Part shown: positions 55,765 to 63,963 of the stretch, one piece after another
Layout: each line of letters opens with the position of its first letter
Position numbering within the stretch: the first letter of the stretch is position 1
Origin: an uncultured Christensenellaceae bacterium
GTDB taxonomy: Bacteria > Bacillota > Clostridia > Christensenellales > UBA3700
DNA length: 64,000 nt
Reading direction: 5' to 3'
Assembly (NCBI GenBank): GCA_944376205.1
Contig: CALWBV010000007.1
Location: 28,165-92,164 of the forward strand
Notes under the pieces: model-generated
What the model was told of the DNA's origin: nothing
What the model saw: only the letters and a program-made list of their open reading frames with translations
The model's database searches: none
Translations under genes and position numbers: made by a program

Positions 55765-56853
55765 ATGACATTAAGCCTTTGCATGATTGTAAAAAACGAA
55801 GAAGACGTGCTTGCACGCATACTGTCCATGGCAAAAATCTTTTGCGACGAGATAATAATAGTCGACACGGGAAGCGAAGATAATACAATAGAAGTCGCTA
55901 AAAAATTTACCGATAAAATATATACTACGCCTTTCGTCGATTTTTCTTCTGCCAGAAATTATTCTCTTTCCAAAGCGACGTGCGACTACGTTATGTGGCT
56001 GGACGCCGACGACTTTATCAGTGAAAAAAACTCCCTCGAATTTCTTAACCTCAAAAATTCTCTCGTCGACGAAGATATGATAATGTGTCCTTACGTCACG
56101 GCTTTCGACGAAGCCGACAAACCTGTATTCAGCTATTACAGAGAGAGGATATTCAAAAACAAAAGCGGATTCCGCTTTGAAGGAAAAGTTCACGAAGCCG
56201 TATGTCCCAAAGGCAAAGTCGTCTTAAAGGACATTGCCGTCGAACACAGAAAAACAAAATCTTCCCTTCCTTTGCGCAATCTCAATATCTATCAAAAGGC
56301 TATAGCCGACGGAGAGATCCTCTCGACAAGAGATCTTTATTACTACGCCAATGAACTGTATTACAACAATATGTATTCTCAAGCACTCGCCACGTATGAA
56401 GAATACGGCGCAAGAAAGGATTTTTTCATGGCGGATAAAATACAGAGTCTTATCAATTCGTCGAACATTCTCATTTCTCAACGTCGCTTCGATAAAGCGC
56501 TCGAAAAAATCTCGGCAACATACGCTTATACGCTCCCCACACCTACAATACTCTGTCAAATAGGATATGTTCTTCAGCAATGGGGAAAATACGAATTGAG
56601 CGATTATTTTTACCTTGCCGCACTCCAAGCAAAAGAAAACAACGTCTTTTCTTTTGTCAACTCGGATTATCAGGCATATATTCCCTATGTTCAGTTGGGT
56701 TTCAACAACTATTTGTCGGGCAATATCGACATGGCGATATACTATACTTCTCAAGCGCTCGCCGTCAAACCTTACGGCAAGGTTGCGCTGGGAAACAATG
56801 CGTATTACCTCAATCGGAAAATATTTTCGAAAAAATCTGCATGCCGTGAATAA
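55765..56853 (+). CDS. Glycosyltransferase family 2 with TPR-like C-terminal half
   Basis: A 362-residue protein. The GT-A domain starts [18 protein letters not shown], then [10 protein letters not shown] and the metal motif LDADD. Around residue 130 is [21 protein letters not shown], typical of TPR-glycosyltransferases such as SunS-like and spore glycosyltransferases. The C-terminal 170 residues form about four TPR-like helix pairs ([29 protein letters not shown]). Its partner is plausibly the divergent collagen-like protein, rich in Thr. The GGAGATAT ribosome site supports the start. Confidence 0.92.
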   Translation: MTLSLCMIVKNEEDVLARILSMAKIFCDEIIIVDTGSEDNTIEVAKKFTDKIYTTPFVDFSSARNYSLSKATCDYVMWLDADDFISEKNSLEFLNLKNSLVDEDMIMCPYVTAFDEADKPVFSYYRERIFKNKSGFRFEGKVHEAVCPKGKVVLKDIAVEHRKTKSSLPLRNLNIYQKAIADGEILSTRDLYYYANELYYNNMYSQALATYEEYGARKDFFMADKIQSLINSSNILISQRRFDKALEKISATYAYTLPTPTILCQIGYVLQQWGKYELSDYFYLAALQAKENNVFSFVNSDYQAYIPYVQLGFNNYLSGNIDMAIYYTSQALAVKPYGKVALGNNAYYLNRKIFSKKSACRE

Positions 56854-56894
56854 AGTAGGATTTTGTGGGCAATATTCATATCGGAGGTAGTGAT

Positions 56895-57488
56895 ATGAAA
56901 CTTAAAGACAGCAAAACTTATTTTAACTTGGCAGCCGCTTTCGCAGGAGAATGTCAGGCTCGCACCAGATACGAATTCGTAGAATACGGCGCAAGAAAAG
57001 AAGGATATAAGGCTCTTGCCGACATCATCGACAAAGTAGCTTATCAGGAATTTACGCACGCAAGACTTTTGTACAGTTTTATACAGTCCGCAGACGATAA
57101 ATGCATCGCCGACATCAAAATCTGTTCGGGTTATCCTTTCAAGGAGAAGTGGGATCTGACTGAAAATTTGCGACTTGCGGCAGAGGACGAAGGTTTCGAA
57201 GCCACAAAAATTTATCCCGAATTTGCAAAGACGGCTATGGAAGAAGGCTTCAAGGATATCGCAGGGCTTTTCGATAATCTCGCTAAAATCGAAAATTGTC
57301 ACAAGATGCTTTTTGCCGATTTGTACAATCAGATGAAAAGCGGTACTCTCTATAAAAAACAGGAAGTCGTCAAATGGAAGTGTCCCGAATGCGGATATGA
57401 GGCATGCTCCGAAGAAGCTTTCTCGATATGCCCCGTATGTCAGGCGGCGCAAGGCGGCGTAATGCTCAAACTCAATGACAACACCTAA
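56895..57488 (+). CDS. Rubrerythrin (peroxide reductase)
   Basis: A 197-residue rubrerythrin. The N-terminal four-helix di-iron domain has ligands in AGECQARTRYE (Glu19), EFTHA (Glu52, His55), AAEDEG (Glu97) and KIENCH (Glu133, His136). The C-terminal rubredoxin domain has Cys163, 166, 179 and 182. It reduces hydrogen peroxide with electrons from NADH via a rubredoxin reductase and protects anaerobes from oxygen. I chose the ATG at 56895, 6 nt after GGAGGTAG; a frame from 56865 reads through it. It lies 41 nt after the glycosyltransferase gene and may be co-transcribed, though the functions differ. Confidence 0.97.
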   Translation: MKLKDSKTYFNLAAAFAGECQARTRYEFVEYGARKEGYKALADIIDKVAYQEFTHARLLYSFIQSADDKCIADIKICSGYPFKEKWDLTENLRLAAEDEGFEATKIYPEFAKTAMEEGFKDIAGLFDNLAKIENCHKMLFADLYNQMKSGTLYKKQEVVKWKCPECGYEACSEEAFSICPVCQAAQGGVMLKLNDNT

Positions 57489-57513
57489 TACTTTTTCTTT
57501 TCCCCTTATACCG

Positions 57514-57546
57514 AAAACGGACTGCATTGATTTGCAGTCCGTTTTT
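57514..57546 (+). terminator. Terminator of the rubrerythrin gene
   Basis: Stem AAAACGGACTGCA / TGCAGTCCGTTTT with a short loop and a T-tract. Confidence 0.93.
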
Positions 57547-57629
57547 GTATTTCCTCAAATATATTTTTCGTCAGCCGACAGATATCTGTTCTGTTGACTT
57601 AAAATTTTTGCCCGCAAGAAAATCCTCCG

Positions 57630-59027
57630 TTATCTCTTCTCTCCGACGATTTCTCTTGCCATCAATACGCCCATTACCGAAGCCATCATAAGACCTCTCG
57701 TCCAACCCGTTGAGTCTCCGAGACAGTGCAGGTTTTTAACGCTTGTATTGAAATGTTCGTCCATCTTTATCTTGTTGCTGTAAAACTTGAGTTCAGGCGA
57801 ATAAAGAAGGGTTTCGGTACTTGCAAAACCGGGCACTACCATATCTACTTGCTGAATAAAGTTGAGAATACAAGTCATCGCTCTGTAAGGCATTGCCGAC
57901 GTTATGTCTCCCGCAATAGCGTCCGTGAGCGTAGGCTTTACGTTGGATTGCTGAAGTTCCTTTTGCCATGTGCGCTTACCGTCGAGTATGTCGCCGTATC
58001 TCTGAACCATGATATGTCCCGCACCGAGCATATTCGTCAGTTCGCCCACTTTCTTTGCATACTCGATAGGCTGATTAAAGGGTTCTCTGAAGTTGTGCGA
58101 TACGAGTATAGCCAAATTGGTGTTGGACGACTTCTTGTCCTTGTACGAATGGCCGTTGACCACTGCAAGATTGTTGTCGTAATTTTCCTGCGCTACGAAT
58201 CCGCCGGGGTTCTGACAGAAAGTACGTACCTTGTTTTTGAAAGGATTGGGATAGCCTATGAGTTTGGACTCGTAAAGCACTTTGTTGACTTCTTCCATTA
58301 CCTCGTTTCTGACTTCCACTCTTACGCCGATATCTACCGTGCCGGGTTGATGATCTATATTGTGATTGCGGCAAGTCGTCTCCAACCAGTCGGCTCCTCG
58401 TCTGCCGGTTGCAACGATTACTTTATCTGCGTATATGGTCTCGATTTTGTTTTTAACGTTGATTGTCGCACCCTTGCAAACGTTGTCTTCGATAACAAGG
58501 TCTGTACACTCGGTGTTGAACAAAATCTCTACTCCGTTTTCAATCAGGAATTTTTCTATCGAATAATAAATCTGCTGCGCCTTTTCCGTGCCGAGATGTC
58601 TTATAGGGCAATCGACGAGTTTCAAGCCTGCCTTGATAGCCTTTTTGCGAATTTCCTTGATCTTGTCGGGTTCGGCAATACCCTCGATTTTGGTATCGGC
58701 ACCGAATTCGAGATATATGCTGTCGGCATATTCTATGGTTTTTTGAGCGAGATCGTGTCCTATGAGATCGGGCAAGTCTCCGCCTACGTCACTGCTCAAA
58801 GAAAGCTTTCCGTCCGAAAAAGCTCCCGCACCCGAAAATCCCGTCGTAATAGCGCAGTTCTTGCAACTCATGCAATGTCCCGTCTTGTGCTTGGGGCAAG
58901 CTCTCTTTTCTATTGCGGCGCCCTTTTCCACTATCACGATATTTTTCTTACTGTTTTTTTTGATAAGCTCCAACGCAGTAAATATTCCCGCAGGACCTGC
59001 ACCTATTATCAATACGTCTGTATTCAT
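57630..59027 (-). CDS. FAD-dependent dehydrogenase, COG2509-like
   Basis: A 465-residue flavoprotein. The FAD-binding GxGxxG is VLIIGAGPAGIFTALEL. A Cys-rich segment CMSCKNC near residue 67 is followed by GFSGAGAFSDGKLS, the signature of the COG2509 family. VIVATGRRGADW is the second FAD segment, and the C-terminal LGDSTGWTRGLMMASVMG closes the site. The in vivo substrate of the family is not established. I chose the ATG at 59027, placed after GAGGAGAGAAAA; 22 codons upstream in frame lack a ribosome site. It is monocistronic as far as visible. Confidence 0.92.
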   Translation of the reverse strand: MNTDVLIIGAGPAGIFTALELIKKNSKKNIVIVEKGAAIEKRACPKHKTGHCMSCKNCAITTGFSGAGAFSDGKLSLSSDVGGDLPDLIGHDLAQKTIEYADSIYLEFGADTKIEGIAEPDKIKEIRKKAIKAGLKLVDCPIRHLGTEKAQQIYYSIEKFLIENGVEILFNTECTDLVIEDNVCKGATINVKNKIETIYADKVIVATGRRGADWLETTCRNHNIDHQPGTVDIGVRVEVRNEVMEEVNKVLYESKLIGYPNPFKNKVRTFCQNPGGFVAQENYDNNLAVVNGHSYKDKKSSNTNLAILVSHNFREPFNQPIEYAKKVGELTNMLGAGHIMVQRYGDILDGKRTWQKELQQSNVKPTLTDAIAGDITSAMPYRAMTCILNFIQQVDMVVPGFASTETLLYSPELKFYSNKIKMDEHFNTSVKNLHCLGDSTGWTRGLMMASVMGVLMAREIVGEKR

Positions 59028-59243
59028 TTTTCTCTCCTCGGCGGCATTAAAAAAGCCGCTCATTGTATTGCACGGGGCATACATCGGCAGCACTTAAGAT
59101 ACTTTTGTATCCTCAATCGATTATATCACCAAAATACTGACTTGTCAACCCCTATTTCTCCCGTCCCTTTTCTCTTACTGTACATCTGAATGCGGATAAG
59201 GTTGCGTCTTTGGCATTACGTATATAATTTTGTGCGGCGAATA

Positions 59244-59272
59244 TTGACTTAAAATATATTTCTTGTTAAAAT
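59244..59272 (+). promoter_or_regulatory. Promoter of the sugar O-acetyltransferase gene
   Basis: TTGACT, 17 nt, TAAAAT, about 30 nt before the ATG at 59304. Confidence 0.75.
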
Positions 59273-59303
59273 TGATGTAGCCGACACAGGCGAAAGGAGA
59301 TTT

Positions 59304-59912
59304 ATGACGGAAAGAGAAAAGATGACTGCCGGTATGCTCTACAACCCTACCGACTCCGAGCTTACCGCATTGAGAGAAAAAGTAAGACAAGCATGCCGTG
59401 ACTTCGACCGCACGGACGAAAACGAAGGAGAAAAGAGATGTGCAATCCTTGACGGCGTTCTGAAAAGTCACAAAAAGTTTTTTCACTTCGAAAGAGGCGT
59501 AAGATTCGATTACGGCTGCAATACTTCGCTCGGCGAAAACTTTTTCGCTAATTACAATTGCATTATTCTCGACGTTTGCCCCGTCAATATAGGGGACAAC
59601 GTTATGTTCGGTCCCAACGTGACCATCGCTACTCCCGTACATCCCCTGCTCGCCGAAGAAAGAGCGGTACAACAATTCCCCGACGGCTACTATGATCTCG
59701 AATACGCAAAACCTATCACGATATGCGATGACGTATGGCTTGCAAGCAACGTCGTAGTCAACGGCGGAGTTACCATAGGCAAAGGCTCCGTGATCGGAAG
59801 CGGCAGCGTGGTTACGAGAGACATACCCGAGGGCGTTATAGCCGTAGGCAACCCTTGCAGAGTGCTGCGAAAAATCACAGATAAAGACAGAATTTTGCAT
59901 AAGCGTGTCTGA
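59304..59912 (+). CDS. Sugar O-acetyltransferase (maltose/galactoside acetyltransferase family)
   Basis: A 202-residue left-handed beta-helix acetyltransferase. The N-terminal Mac domain starts TEREKMTAGMLYNPTD. Hexapeptide repeats follow (DVCPVNIGDNVMFGPNV, GGVTIGKGSVIGSGS), and the catalytic His is in ATPVHPL. The end NPCRVLRKITDKD is typical of LacA/Maa. It transfers acetyl from acetyl-CoA to a sugar hydroxyl, often to export non-metabolised sugars. It has an AAAGGAGA ribosome site and a terminator at 59980. Confidence 0.96.
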   Translation: MTEREKMTAGMLYNPTDSELTALREKVRQACRDFDRTDENEGEKRCAILDGVLKSHKKFFHFERGVRFDYGCNTSLGENFFANYNCIILDVCPVNIGDNVMFGPNVTIATPVHPLLAEERAVQQFPDGYYDLEYAKPITICDDVWLASNVVVNGGVTIGKGSVIGSGSVVTRDIPEGVIAVGNPCRVLRKITDKDRILHKRV

Positions 59913-59979
59913 TGTGCGCTTTATGCTGATATATATTTGCGAAACCAAATATAAAGTTTACATTCACTCAAAAAAAAAT

Positions 59980-60011
59980 AGCACGGTTTGCGCTTTGCAA
60001 GCCGTGTTTTT
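59980..60011 (+). terminator. Terminator of the sugar O-acetyltransferase gene
   Basis: Stem CACGGTTTGC / GCAAGCCGTG with one G-U pair, then TTTTT. Confidence 0.88.
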
Positions 60012-60045
60012 CTATATATAAATCTAAATATATATTAATATAAAA

Positions 60046-60086
60046 TAATTTATACAATTTACATAAGGCTTAAATTGTATAAATTA
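60046..60086. repeat. Dispersed inverted-repeat element, copy C
   Basis: Arms TAATTTATACAATTTA and its exact complement around loop CATAAGGCT. Relative to copies A and B, one base has changed in each arm (TTAT to TAAT on the left, ATAA to ATTA on the right), so pairing is kept. The left AT-rich flank resembles copy B's. Confidence 0.87.
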
Positions 60087-60230
60087 GCAATTCCAATGCG
60101 TACACGCTTGCGATACGTATGTACGCATATACGTGTTTTGCGCACAATTGCTATTTTCTGACCAAAATTGCAATTATAAATAAAGTCGGCAAGCCTTTAT
60201 TTACACTCTCCGTTCGACCGCTAATTATTT

Positions 60231-60357
60231 ACTTCGTGCGACCTTGGAGAAAGTAGTGGTTTTTTTCTTTTTCAAGACCGACTACGACAGGTCCCCCACT
60301 TTGTGCGACCTTGGAGAAGAGTGTGATTTTTTCTTTTTCAAGACCGACTACGACAGG
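60231..60357. repeat. Two-copy tandem direct repeat in a 519-bp gap
   Basis: Units of about 60 nt at 60231-60291 and 60298-60357 share GTGCGACCTTGGAGAA and then CAAGACCGACTACGACAGG. The block is bounded by the inverted pair GCGACCTTG (60238-60246) and CAAGGTCGC (60423-60431), which abuts the AEC gene's stop. No gene is seen in 59913-60431 beyond the terminator, copy C and this repeat. Confidence 0.8.
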
Positions 60358-60431
60358 AGCGTACTTGTTGTACGTGACTGAGTAGGAGCGTCGAAGATAA
60401 AAGGAAAAGGCGCGCCCTTATACAAGGTCGC

Positions 60432-61376
60432 CTATATGATGAGAGCCATTAATGGCAACGTCACAATCGACGACATCGTTCCTAAAAGCACAGTATTTGC
60501 CGCAACGTCCTGCCCTTCGCCCAAAATCTCGGCATAGTTCTGCACGACGGATGCCACGGGACATGCGCACATTACGTACATACACCATTTAAGCTCGTCG
60601 TCAACCCTCAAAAGCGTCAATATGCCCAGTACGGCAAGAGGAAATACAAACTGGTTTATTGCGACGGCAAGATAGGAAAGCGGATTGGTAAAAATGCTTT
60701 TGAACTCGACAGTCGCAAGTCTCATGCCCATGACAAGCATACACAAAGGCGTGGTCATTTTGCTCAATATCATTATCATATTTTCGATTTGTCCGAGAAA
60801 ATAACCGTTGTCCGCACTGATCTTGAATCCCGTAAAGAAAAACGGCAAGGAGATTGCAATCGAAATCGTTGCCGGATTGATAAGAATCTTTTTTAGGCTG
60901 ATATGTTTTTTGTCCCTCGTAATAAGCGCCGAAACAAGAGTCCAGCCCAAAAGGCTCATTGACAAAAAGTACATCATCGAATATACCGCTACGTTGGGAG
61001 AATTTGGGAAAAGCGCCTCAAGCAAAGGTACTCCCAAAAACGAACAGTTGGACAGCGTTGTCGCAACGGTTGTAATACGGTATTTGACGTCATCCATTTT
61101 CTTTCTGAAAATAAGGCAAAATATGCCTATAAACACAAGCTGAACAACTGTAATGATTACAAAGAAAATCAAAAGGTTGATGCCCAGCTCTTTTGTAAAG
61201 TCCGCCTTGTTGAACGAATAAAGCGTGAGTACAGGCTGACACACAAACATGAGCAACTTTGAAAAAGCCGATATGCTTTCGGGCTTTACGGCTTTAGTCT
61301 TGATAAGCACAAACCCGGGCACGGCATACGCCAACATAATTCCCACCATTATCAGCGTAACTTTGAACTCTTGCAT
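60432..61376 (-). CDS. AEC (auxin efflux carrier) family transporter
   Basis: A 314-residue permease with about 10 membrane helices in two inverted halves. The start LIMVGIMLAYAVPGFVLIK and the N-terminal motif ISAFSKLLMFVCQPVLTLYSF are typical of AEC. The second half shows MTTPLCMLVMGMRLA and CACPVASVVQNYAEIL. Bacterial AEC members move organic acids such as malate or other anions; the substrate here is unknown. The stop codon directly abuts the repeat block at 60231-60431. Confidence 0.93.
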   Translation of the reverse strand: MQEFKVTLIMVGIMLAYAVPGFVLIKTKAVKPESISAFSKLLMFVCQPVLTLYSFNKADFTKELGINLLIFFVIITVVQLVFIGIFCLIFRKKMDDVKYRITTVATTLSNCSFLGVPLLEALFPNSPNVAVYSMMYFLSMSLLGWTLVSALITRDKKHISLKKILINPATISIAISLPFFFTGFKISADNGYFLGQIENMIMILSKMTTPLCMLVMGMRLATVEFKSIFTNPLSYLAVAINQFVFPLAVLGILTLLRVDDELKWCMYVMCACPVASVVQNYAEILGEGQDVAANTVLLGTMSSIVTLPLMALII

Positions 61377-61451
61377 AAAAATCCTCTCAAAACTTTCGAG
61401 TGCATATTAGACCAAAGCAATATGCTTTGTCAACCGTTATACGCTAAAACT

Positions 61452-61796
61452 CTAAATCAAACCGTGAAGATTGTGCATAAGTCTTACGATAAGTTCTTGT
61501 TGGTTGTCCGGCAAGCCGCTGAAAAGCCCCAGACACGCTTCCTCCATCTTGCTCAATCCCATATCGTCGTCATCTATTCCCAAAATAAAATCTGCGCTTA
61601 CGTTGTAATACGCACTGAGTGCTATTATGGCGTCGCAAGTCGGCTTGGAAGTTCCCTTTTCCCACTGGCATACCGTCGCCTGCCCTATGCCCAATGCGTC
61701 GGCAAGTTGTTTCTGCGAAATCTTCGCTTGAGTGCGCAAAGTCTTAAGAATATCTTTTATCTGCATTTTTTCTTTATTTTCCATCAAATTTTCCAT
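61452..61796 (-). CDS. XRE-family helix-turn-helix regulator
   Basis: A 114-residue protein. The helix-turn-helix spans residues 12-70: LRTQAKISQKQLADALGIGQ, then ATVCQWEKGTSKP, a full Cro/C1-type domain. The C-terminal 40 residues are helical and may dimerise. The start is uncertain: ATGs exist at codons 1, 5 and 11 and none has a strong ribosome site. It is divergent from spo0A with about 180 bp between. A link to spo0A control is possible but unproven. Confidence 0.88.
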   Translation of the reverse strand: MENLMENKEKMQIKDILKTLRTQAKISQKQLADALGIGQATVCQWEKGTSKPTCDAIIALSAYYNVSADFILGIDDDDMGLSKMEEACLGLFSGLPDNQQELIVRLMHNLHGLI

Positions 61797-61892
61797 AACG
61801 GTTATATTTTACCACACGATTTTCGATTAGAAAAGCGATTTTTAGTAAAAATAAAATTAGTTTTACGATTGATTTTACAAAATATTTACTAA

Positions 61893-61948
61893 TTCGACAC
61901 TATTTGACAACACTCTGCATTGAAAGAATTTTTGCGGCATAATAAAAT
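61893..61948 (+). promoter_or_regulatory. spo0A promoter with two 0A-like boxes
   Basis: A sigma-A type promoter TTGAAA, 17 nt, TAAAAT (61920-61948). Upstream are TTCGACA (61893) and TTTGACA (61903), reverse-orientation matches to the 0A box TGTCGAA/TGTCAAA, 10 bp apart. AAAGAATTT at 61923 also resembles a sigma-H -10, but no good -35 is present. Confidence 0.65.
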
Positions 61949-61980
61949 AAATATGCTCAAAAAATTCAGCGGAGGATTAT

Positions 61981-62769
61981 ATGAAAAAAATTAAGCTTTT
62001 GGTTGTTGATGACAACGACGATTTTATCAACAACGTCAAACAAACTTACCTTACGGATGAAGAAGTGGAAGTTATCGGTTCGGCACACGACGGACTCGAA
62101 GCTATACATAAGATAGAAAGTTACAATCCCGACGTGGTTATCCTCGATCTGGTTATGCCCGAAGTCGACGGTTTCGGCGTGCTTGCCAACCTCGATTACA
62201 AAAAGATGCCCAAGCGCCCCAACTTTATCGTAGTATCTCAACTCACGGGCGAAAACTTCATAAACAAAGCCGTTTCTCTCGGTGCAAGTTATTATCTCGT
62301 CAAGCCTGTCAATATGCTCATGCTCAAAGACAGAGTCAAAGAATTCGGCTCCGAAGCTCCCCGTAAGTCAGACGAAACTCCCGACGACAGATTCGTCAGA
62401 CAGGCAATAAAACGCTCGCAGCGTAACCTCGACGAAAAACTCGCAAATATCTTCATATCCGTAGGAATTCCCGCACACATCAAGGGCTATCAATTTTTGA
62501 GAGAAGCCATCAAAATGGCAATCGAAACTCCCGAAATAATCAACAGCATCACCAAAAAACTTTATCCGTCGATTGCTGCAAAATTCAATACTTCCCCCTC
62601 AAAGGTAGAACGTGCCATAAGACATGCTATCGAAGTCGCTTGGAACAGAGGTCGTATCGAAAATATCAACAATATATTCGGTCTTAAGATTTATACGGCA
62701 AACGACAAGCCTACCAACGGCGAATTTATAGCACTTCTTGCGGACAAAATGATAATGGAAGGCGCTTAA
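61981..62769 (+). CDS. spo0A: Sporulation response regulator Spo0A
   Basis: A 262-residue response regulator. The receiver domain (1-120) has Asp10/11, phosphorylation site Asp56 in VVILDLVMPEVDGFG, and Lys in YYLVKPVN. The C-terminal sporulation domain (about 140-260) has PAHIKGYQFLREAI and the recognition helix region SKVERAIRHAIEVAWNRG, diagnostic of Spo0A. When phosphorylated it switches on sporulation and turns off transition-state genes. It has a GGAGG ribosome site and 0A-like boxes upstream, suggesting autoregulation. It is full length with no missing residues. Confidence 0.97.
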   Translation: MKKIKLLVVDDNDDFINNVKQTYLTDEEVEVIGSAHDGLEAIHKIESYNPDVVILDLVMPEVDGFGVLANLDYKKMPKRPNFIVVSQLTGENFINKAVSLGASYYLVKPVNMLMLKDRVKEFGSEAPRKSDETPDDRFVRQAIKRSQRNLDEKLANIFISVGIPAHIKGYQFLREAIKMAIETPEIINSITKKLYPSIAAKFNTSPSKVERAIRHAIEVAWNRGRIENINNIFGLKIYTANDKPTNGEFIALLADKMIMEGA

Positions 62770-62787
62770 AAATATATACTCCACACT

Positions 62788-62815
62788 TGGCAAAGCAAAA
62801 CGCTTTGCCTTTTTT
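62788..62815 (+). terminator. Terminator of spo0A
   Basis: Stem GGCAAAGC / GCTTTGCC with a 5-nt loop and TTTTTT. Confidence 0.93.
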
Positions 62816-63036
62816 ATATTATAAAATACAACTAAAAATTCAATTTGTCCGCCCTGAATTTCATTTGAAGATTTTATGCCAAAAATCTTCTTTATCGGCG
62901 CACGCTCATCTGAAAAGATATATTACGATAAAAATTTTTTATTTTTTTTGCAAAAACTATTTACAAATTGCCTTTTTGTGCATATAATACTAGACATTGA
63001 ATATATACTTTCTTTTTGCAAGATAAGGAGATGTTT

Positions 63037-63567
63037 ATGGGAAAATATATCAAGTGCCCCAGATGTGAACTCAACTGGATAAAAGAGGAAGAAGAATATT
63101 GCGACGTCTGCAAAGCAGAACTCGGTATGGAAGGTTTCAGCTTGCTCGAGGACGACGAAGAAGACGAAATGATTTGTCCTTACTGCCATATCAACTATCT
63201 TGAAAACGGCGAAAAAATGTGCGCAGAATGCCGTGCGAAGAAATCTCAAGAAGACGATATGGGAGATATGTTCGAAGGCGAAGAAACTCCTTCGACAAGC
63301 GACGAAGACGAAGATAACAAGGAAATTTCTTTTGACGAAATAGACGAGGGCGAAAAACTCGATATGTACGATGACGCCTTTGACGATCAGGATGACTTCT
63401 CTGCCGGAGACTTCAGCGAAGACGAGGAAGAGGACGAAGAGGACGAAGAAGTTAATTCCGCAGACGACATCGATGACGATTTCAACTATGACATCGACGA
63501 CGTAGATACTTCAGATCTCGACGACGAAGAGGACGAAGAAGAATCCGACGAGGACGAAGACCTCTGA
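63037..63567 (+). CDS. Highly acidic zinc-ribbon protein
   Basis: A 176-residue protein. Residues 1-70 hold two zinc-knuckle pairs: CPRCELNW with CDVCKAEL, and CPYCHINY with CAECRAKK. The remaining 105 residues are an extreme Asp/Glu-rich low-complexity tail (runs such as EDEEEDEEDEE). I do not know its function; RNA-polymerase-delta-like or nucleic-acid-mimic roles are possible for such tails. I chose the ATG at 63037 because AAGGAGAT precedes it. There is no terminator before the tRNA promoter at 63582. Confidence 0.9.
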   Translation: MGKYIKCPRCELNWIKEEEEYCDVCKAELGMEGFSLLEDDEEDEMICPYCHINYLENGEKMCAECRAKKSQEDDMGDMFEGEETPSTSDEDEDNKEISFDEIDEGEKLDMYDDAFDDQDDFSAGDFSEDEEEDEEDEEVNSADDIDDDFNYDIDDVDTSDLDDEEDEEESDEDEDL

Positions 63568-63581
63568 AATAAAATATCCGT

Positions 63582-63610
63582 TTGACTTTTATTGAAAATT
63601 TTAATATAAT
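63582..63610 (+). promoter_or_regulatory. Promoter of tRNA-Ser
   Basis: TTGACT, 17 nt, TATAAT. The 5' leader contains a hairpin GCGGGTA / TACCCGC (63615-63635) before the tRNA. Confidence 0.85.
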
Positions 63611-63639
63611 ATTAGCGGGTAACAAAGCTACCCGCATAC

Positions 63640-63728
63640 GGAAGCGTATCGAAGTGGTCATAACGAGGCGGTCTTGAAAACCGTTTGGGTGCAAGCCCAC
63701 GGGGGTTCGAATCCCTCCGCTTCCGCCA
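63640..63728 (+). tRNA. tRNA-Ser (anticodon UGA)
   Basis: 89 nt including an encoded CCA. The acceptor stem is GGAAGCG/CGCTTCC, the D stem TCG/CGA, and the anticodon loop CTTGAAA gives UGA. A long variable arm is present, as in class II tRNA-Ser (TTGGGTGCAAGCCCACG), and the T loop is GGTTCGAATCC. It is fully paired. Confidence 0.97.
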
Positions 63729-63756
63729 CATCAAGGCAGTTTGCCTATATACAAAC

Positions 63757-63789
63757 AAAAAAGACGAGAGAAAACCTCTCGCCTTTTTT
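63757..63789 (+). terminator. Terminator of tRNA-Ser
   Basis: Stem CGAGAG / CTCTCG extended by an A-run/T-run pairing, with a T-tract. Confidence 0.85.
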
Positions 63790-63897
63790 TGTTTTACTTC
63801 TTGGCAACTGCCTCGTTCTCTTCACCTCGGGATACCGAATTTGTGACGCTCGCATCTTCCACTCCGCTAGCTCGCTATTCCGTCGCTTCGCTCCTTA

Positions 63898-63918
63898 CGA
63901 ATCCCTCCGCTTCCGCCA
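63898..63918 (+). repeat. Second copy of the tRNA-Ser 3' end (candidate attachment site)
   Basis: 21 bp identical to 63708-63728 (CGAATCCCTCCGCTTCCGCC plus A), the T-loop/acceptor end of tRNA-Ser with CCA. No other part of a tRNA surrounds it. This is the usual signature of an integrase attachment duplication. Confidence 0.8.
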
Positions 63919-63924
63919 TTAGTG

Positions 63925-63963
63925 AATAATACGAACTCTGAAAACGGGTTCGTATTATTTTTT
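63925..63963 (+). terminator. Terminator after the duplicated tRNA end
   Basis: Stem AATAATACGAAC / GTTCGTATTATT followed by TTTT. Confidence 0.8.

Noticed and set aside
55652..55888. 79-codon N-terminal extension of the collagen-like protein
   Set aside because: It runs through the divergent promoter region and into the neighbouring gene; a good ribosome site precedes the internal ATG at 55651.
57726..59189. 487-codon plus-strand ORF opposite the COG2509 flavoprotein
   Set aside because: Antisense shadow; the minus-strand protein has intact FAD motifs.
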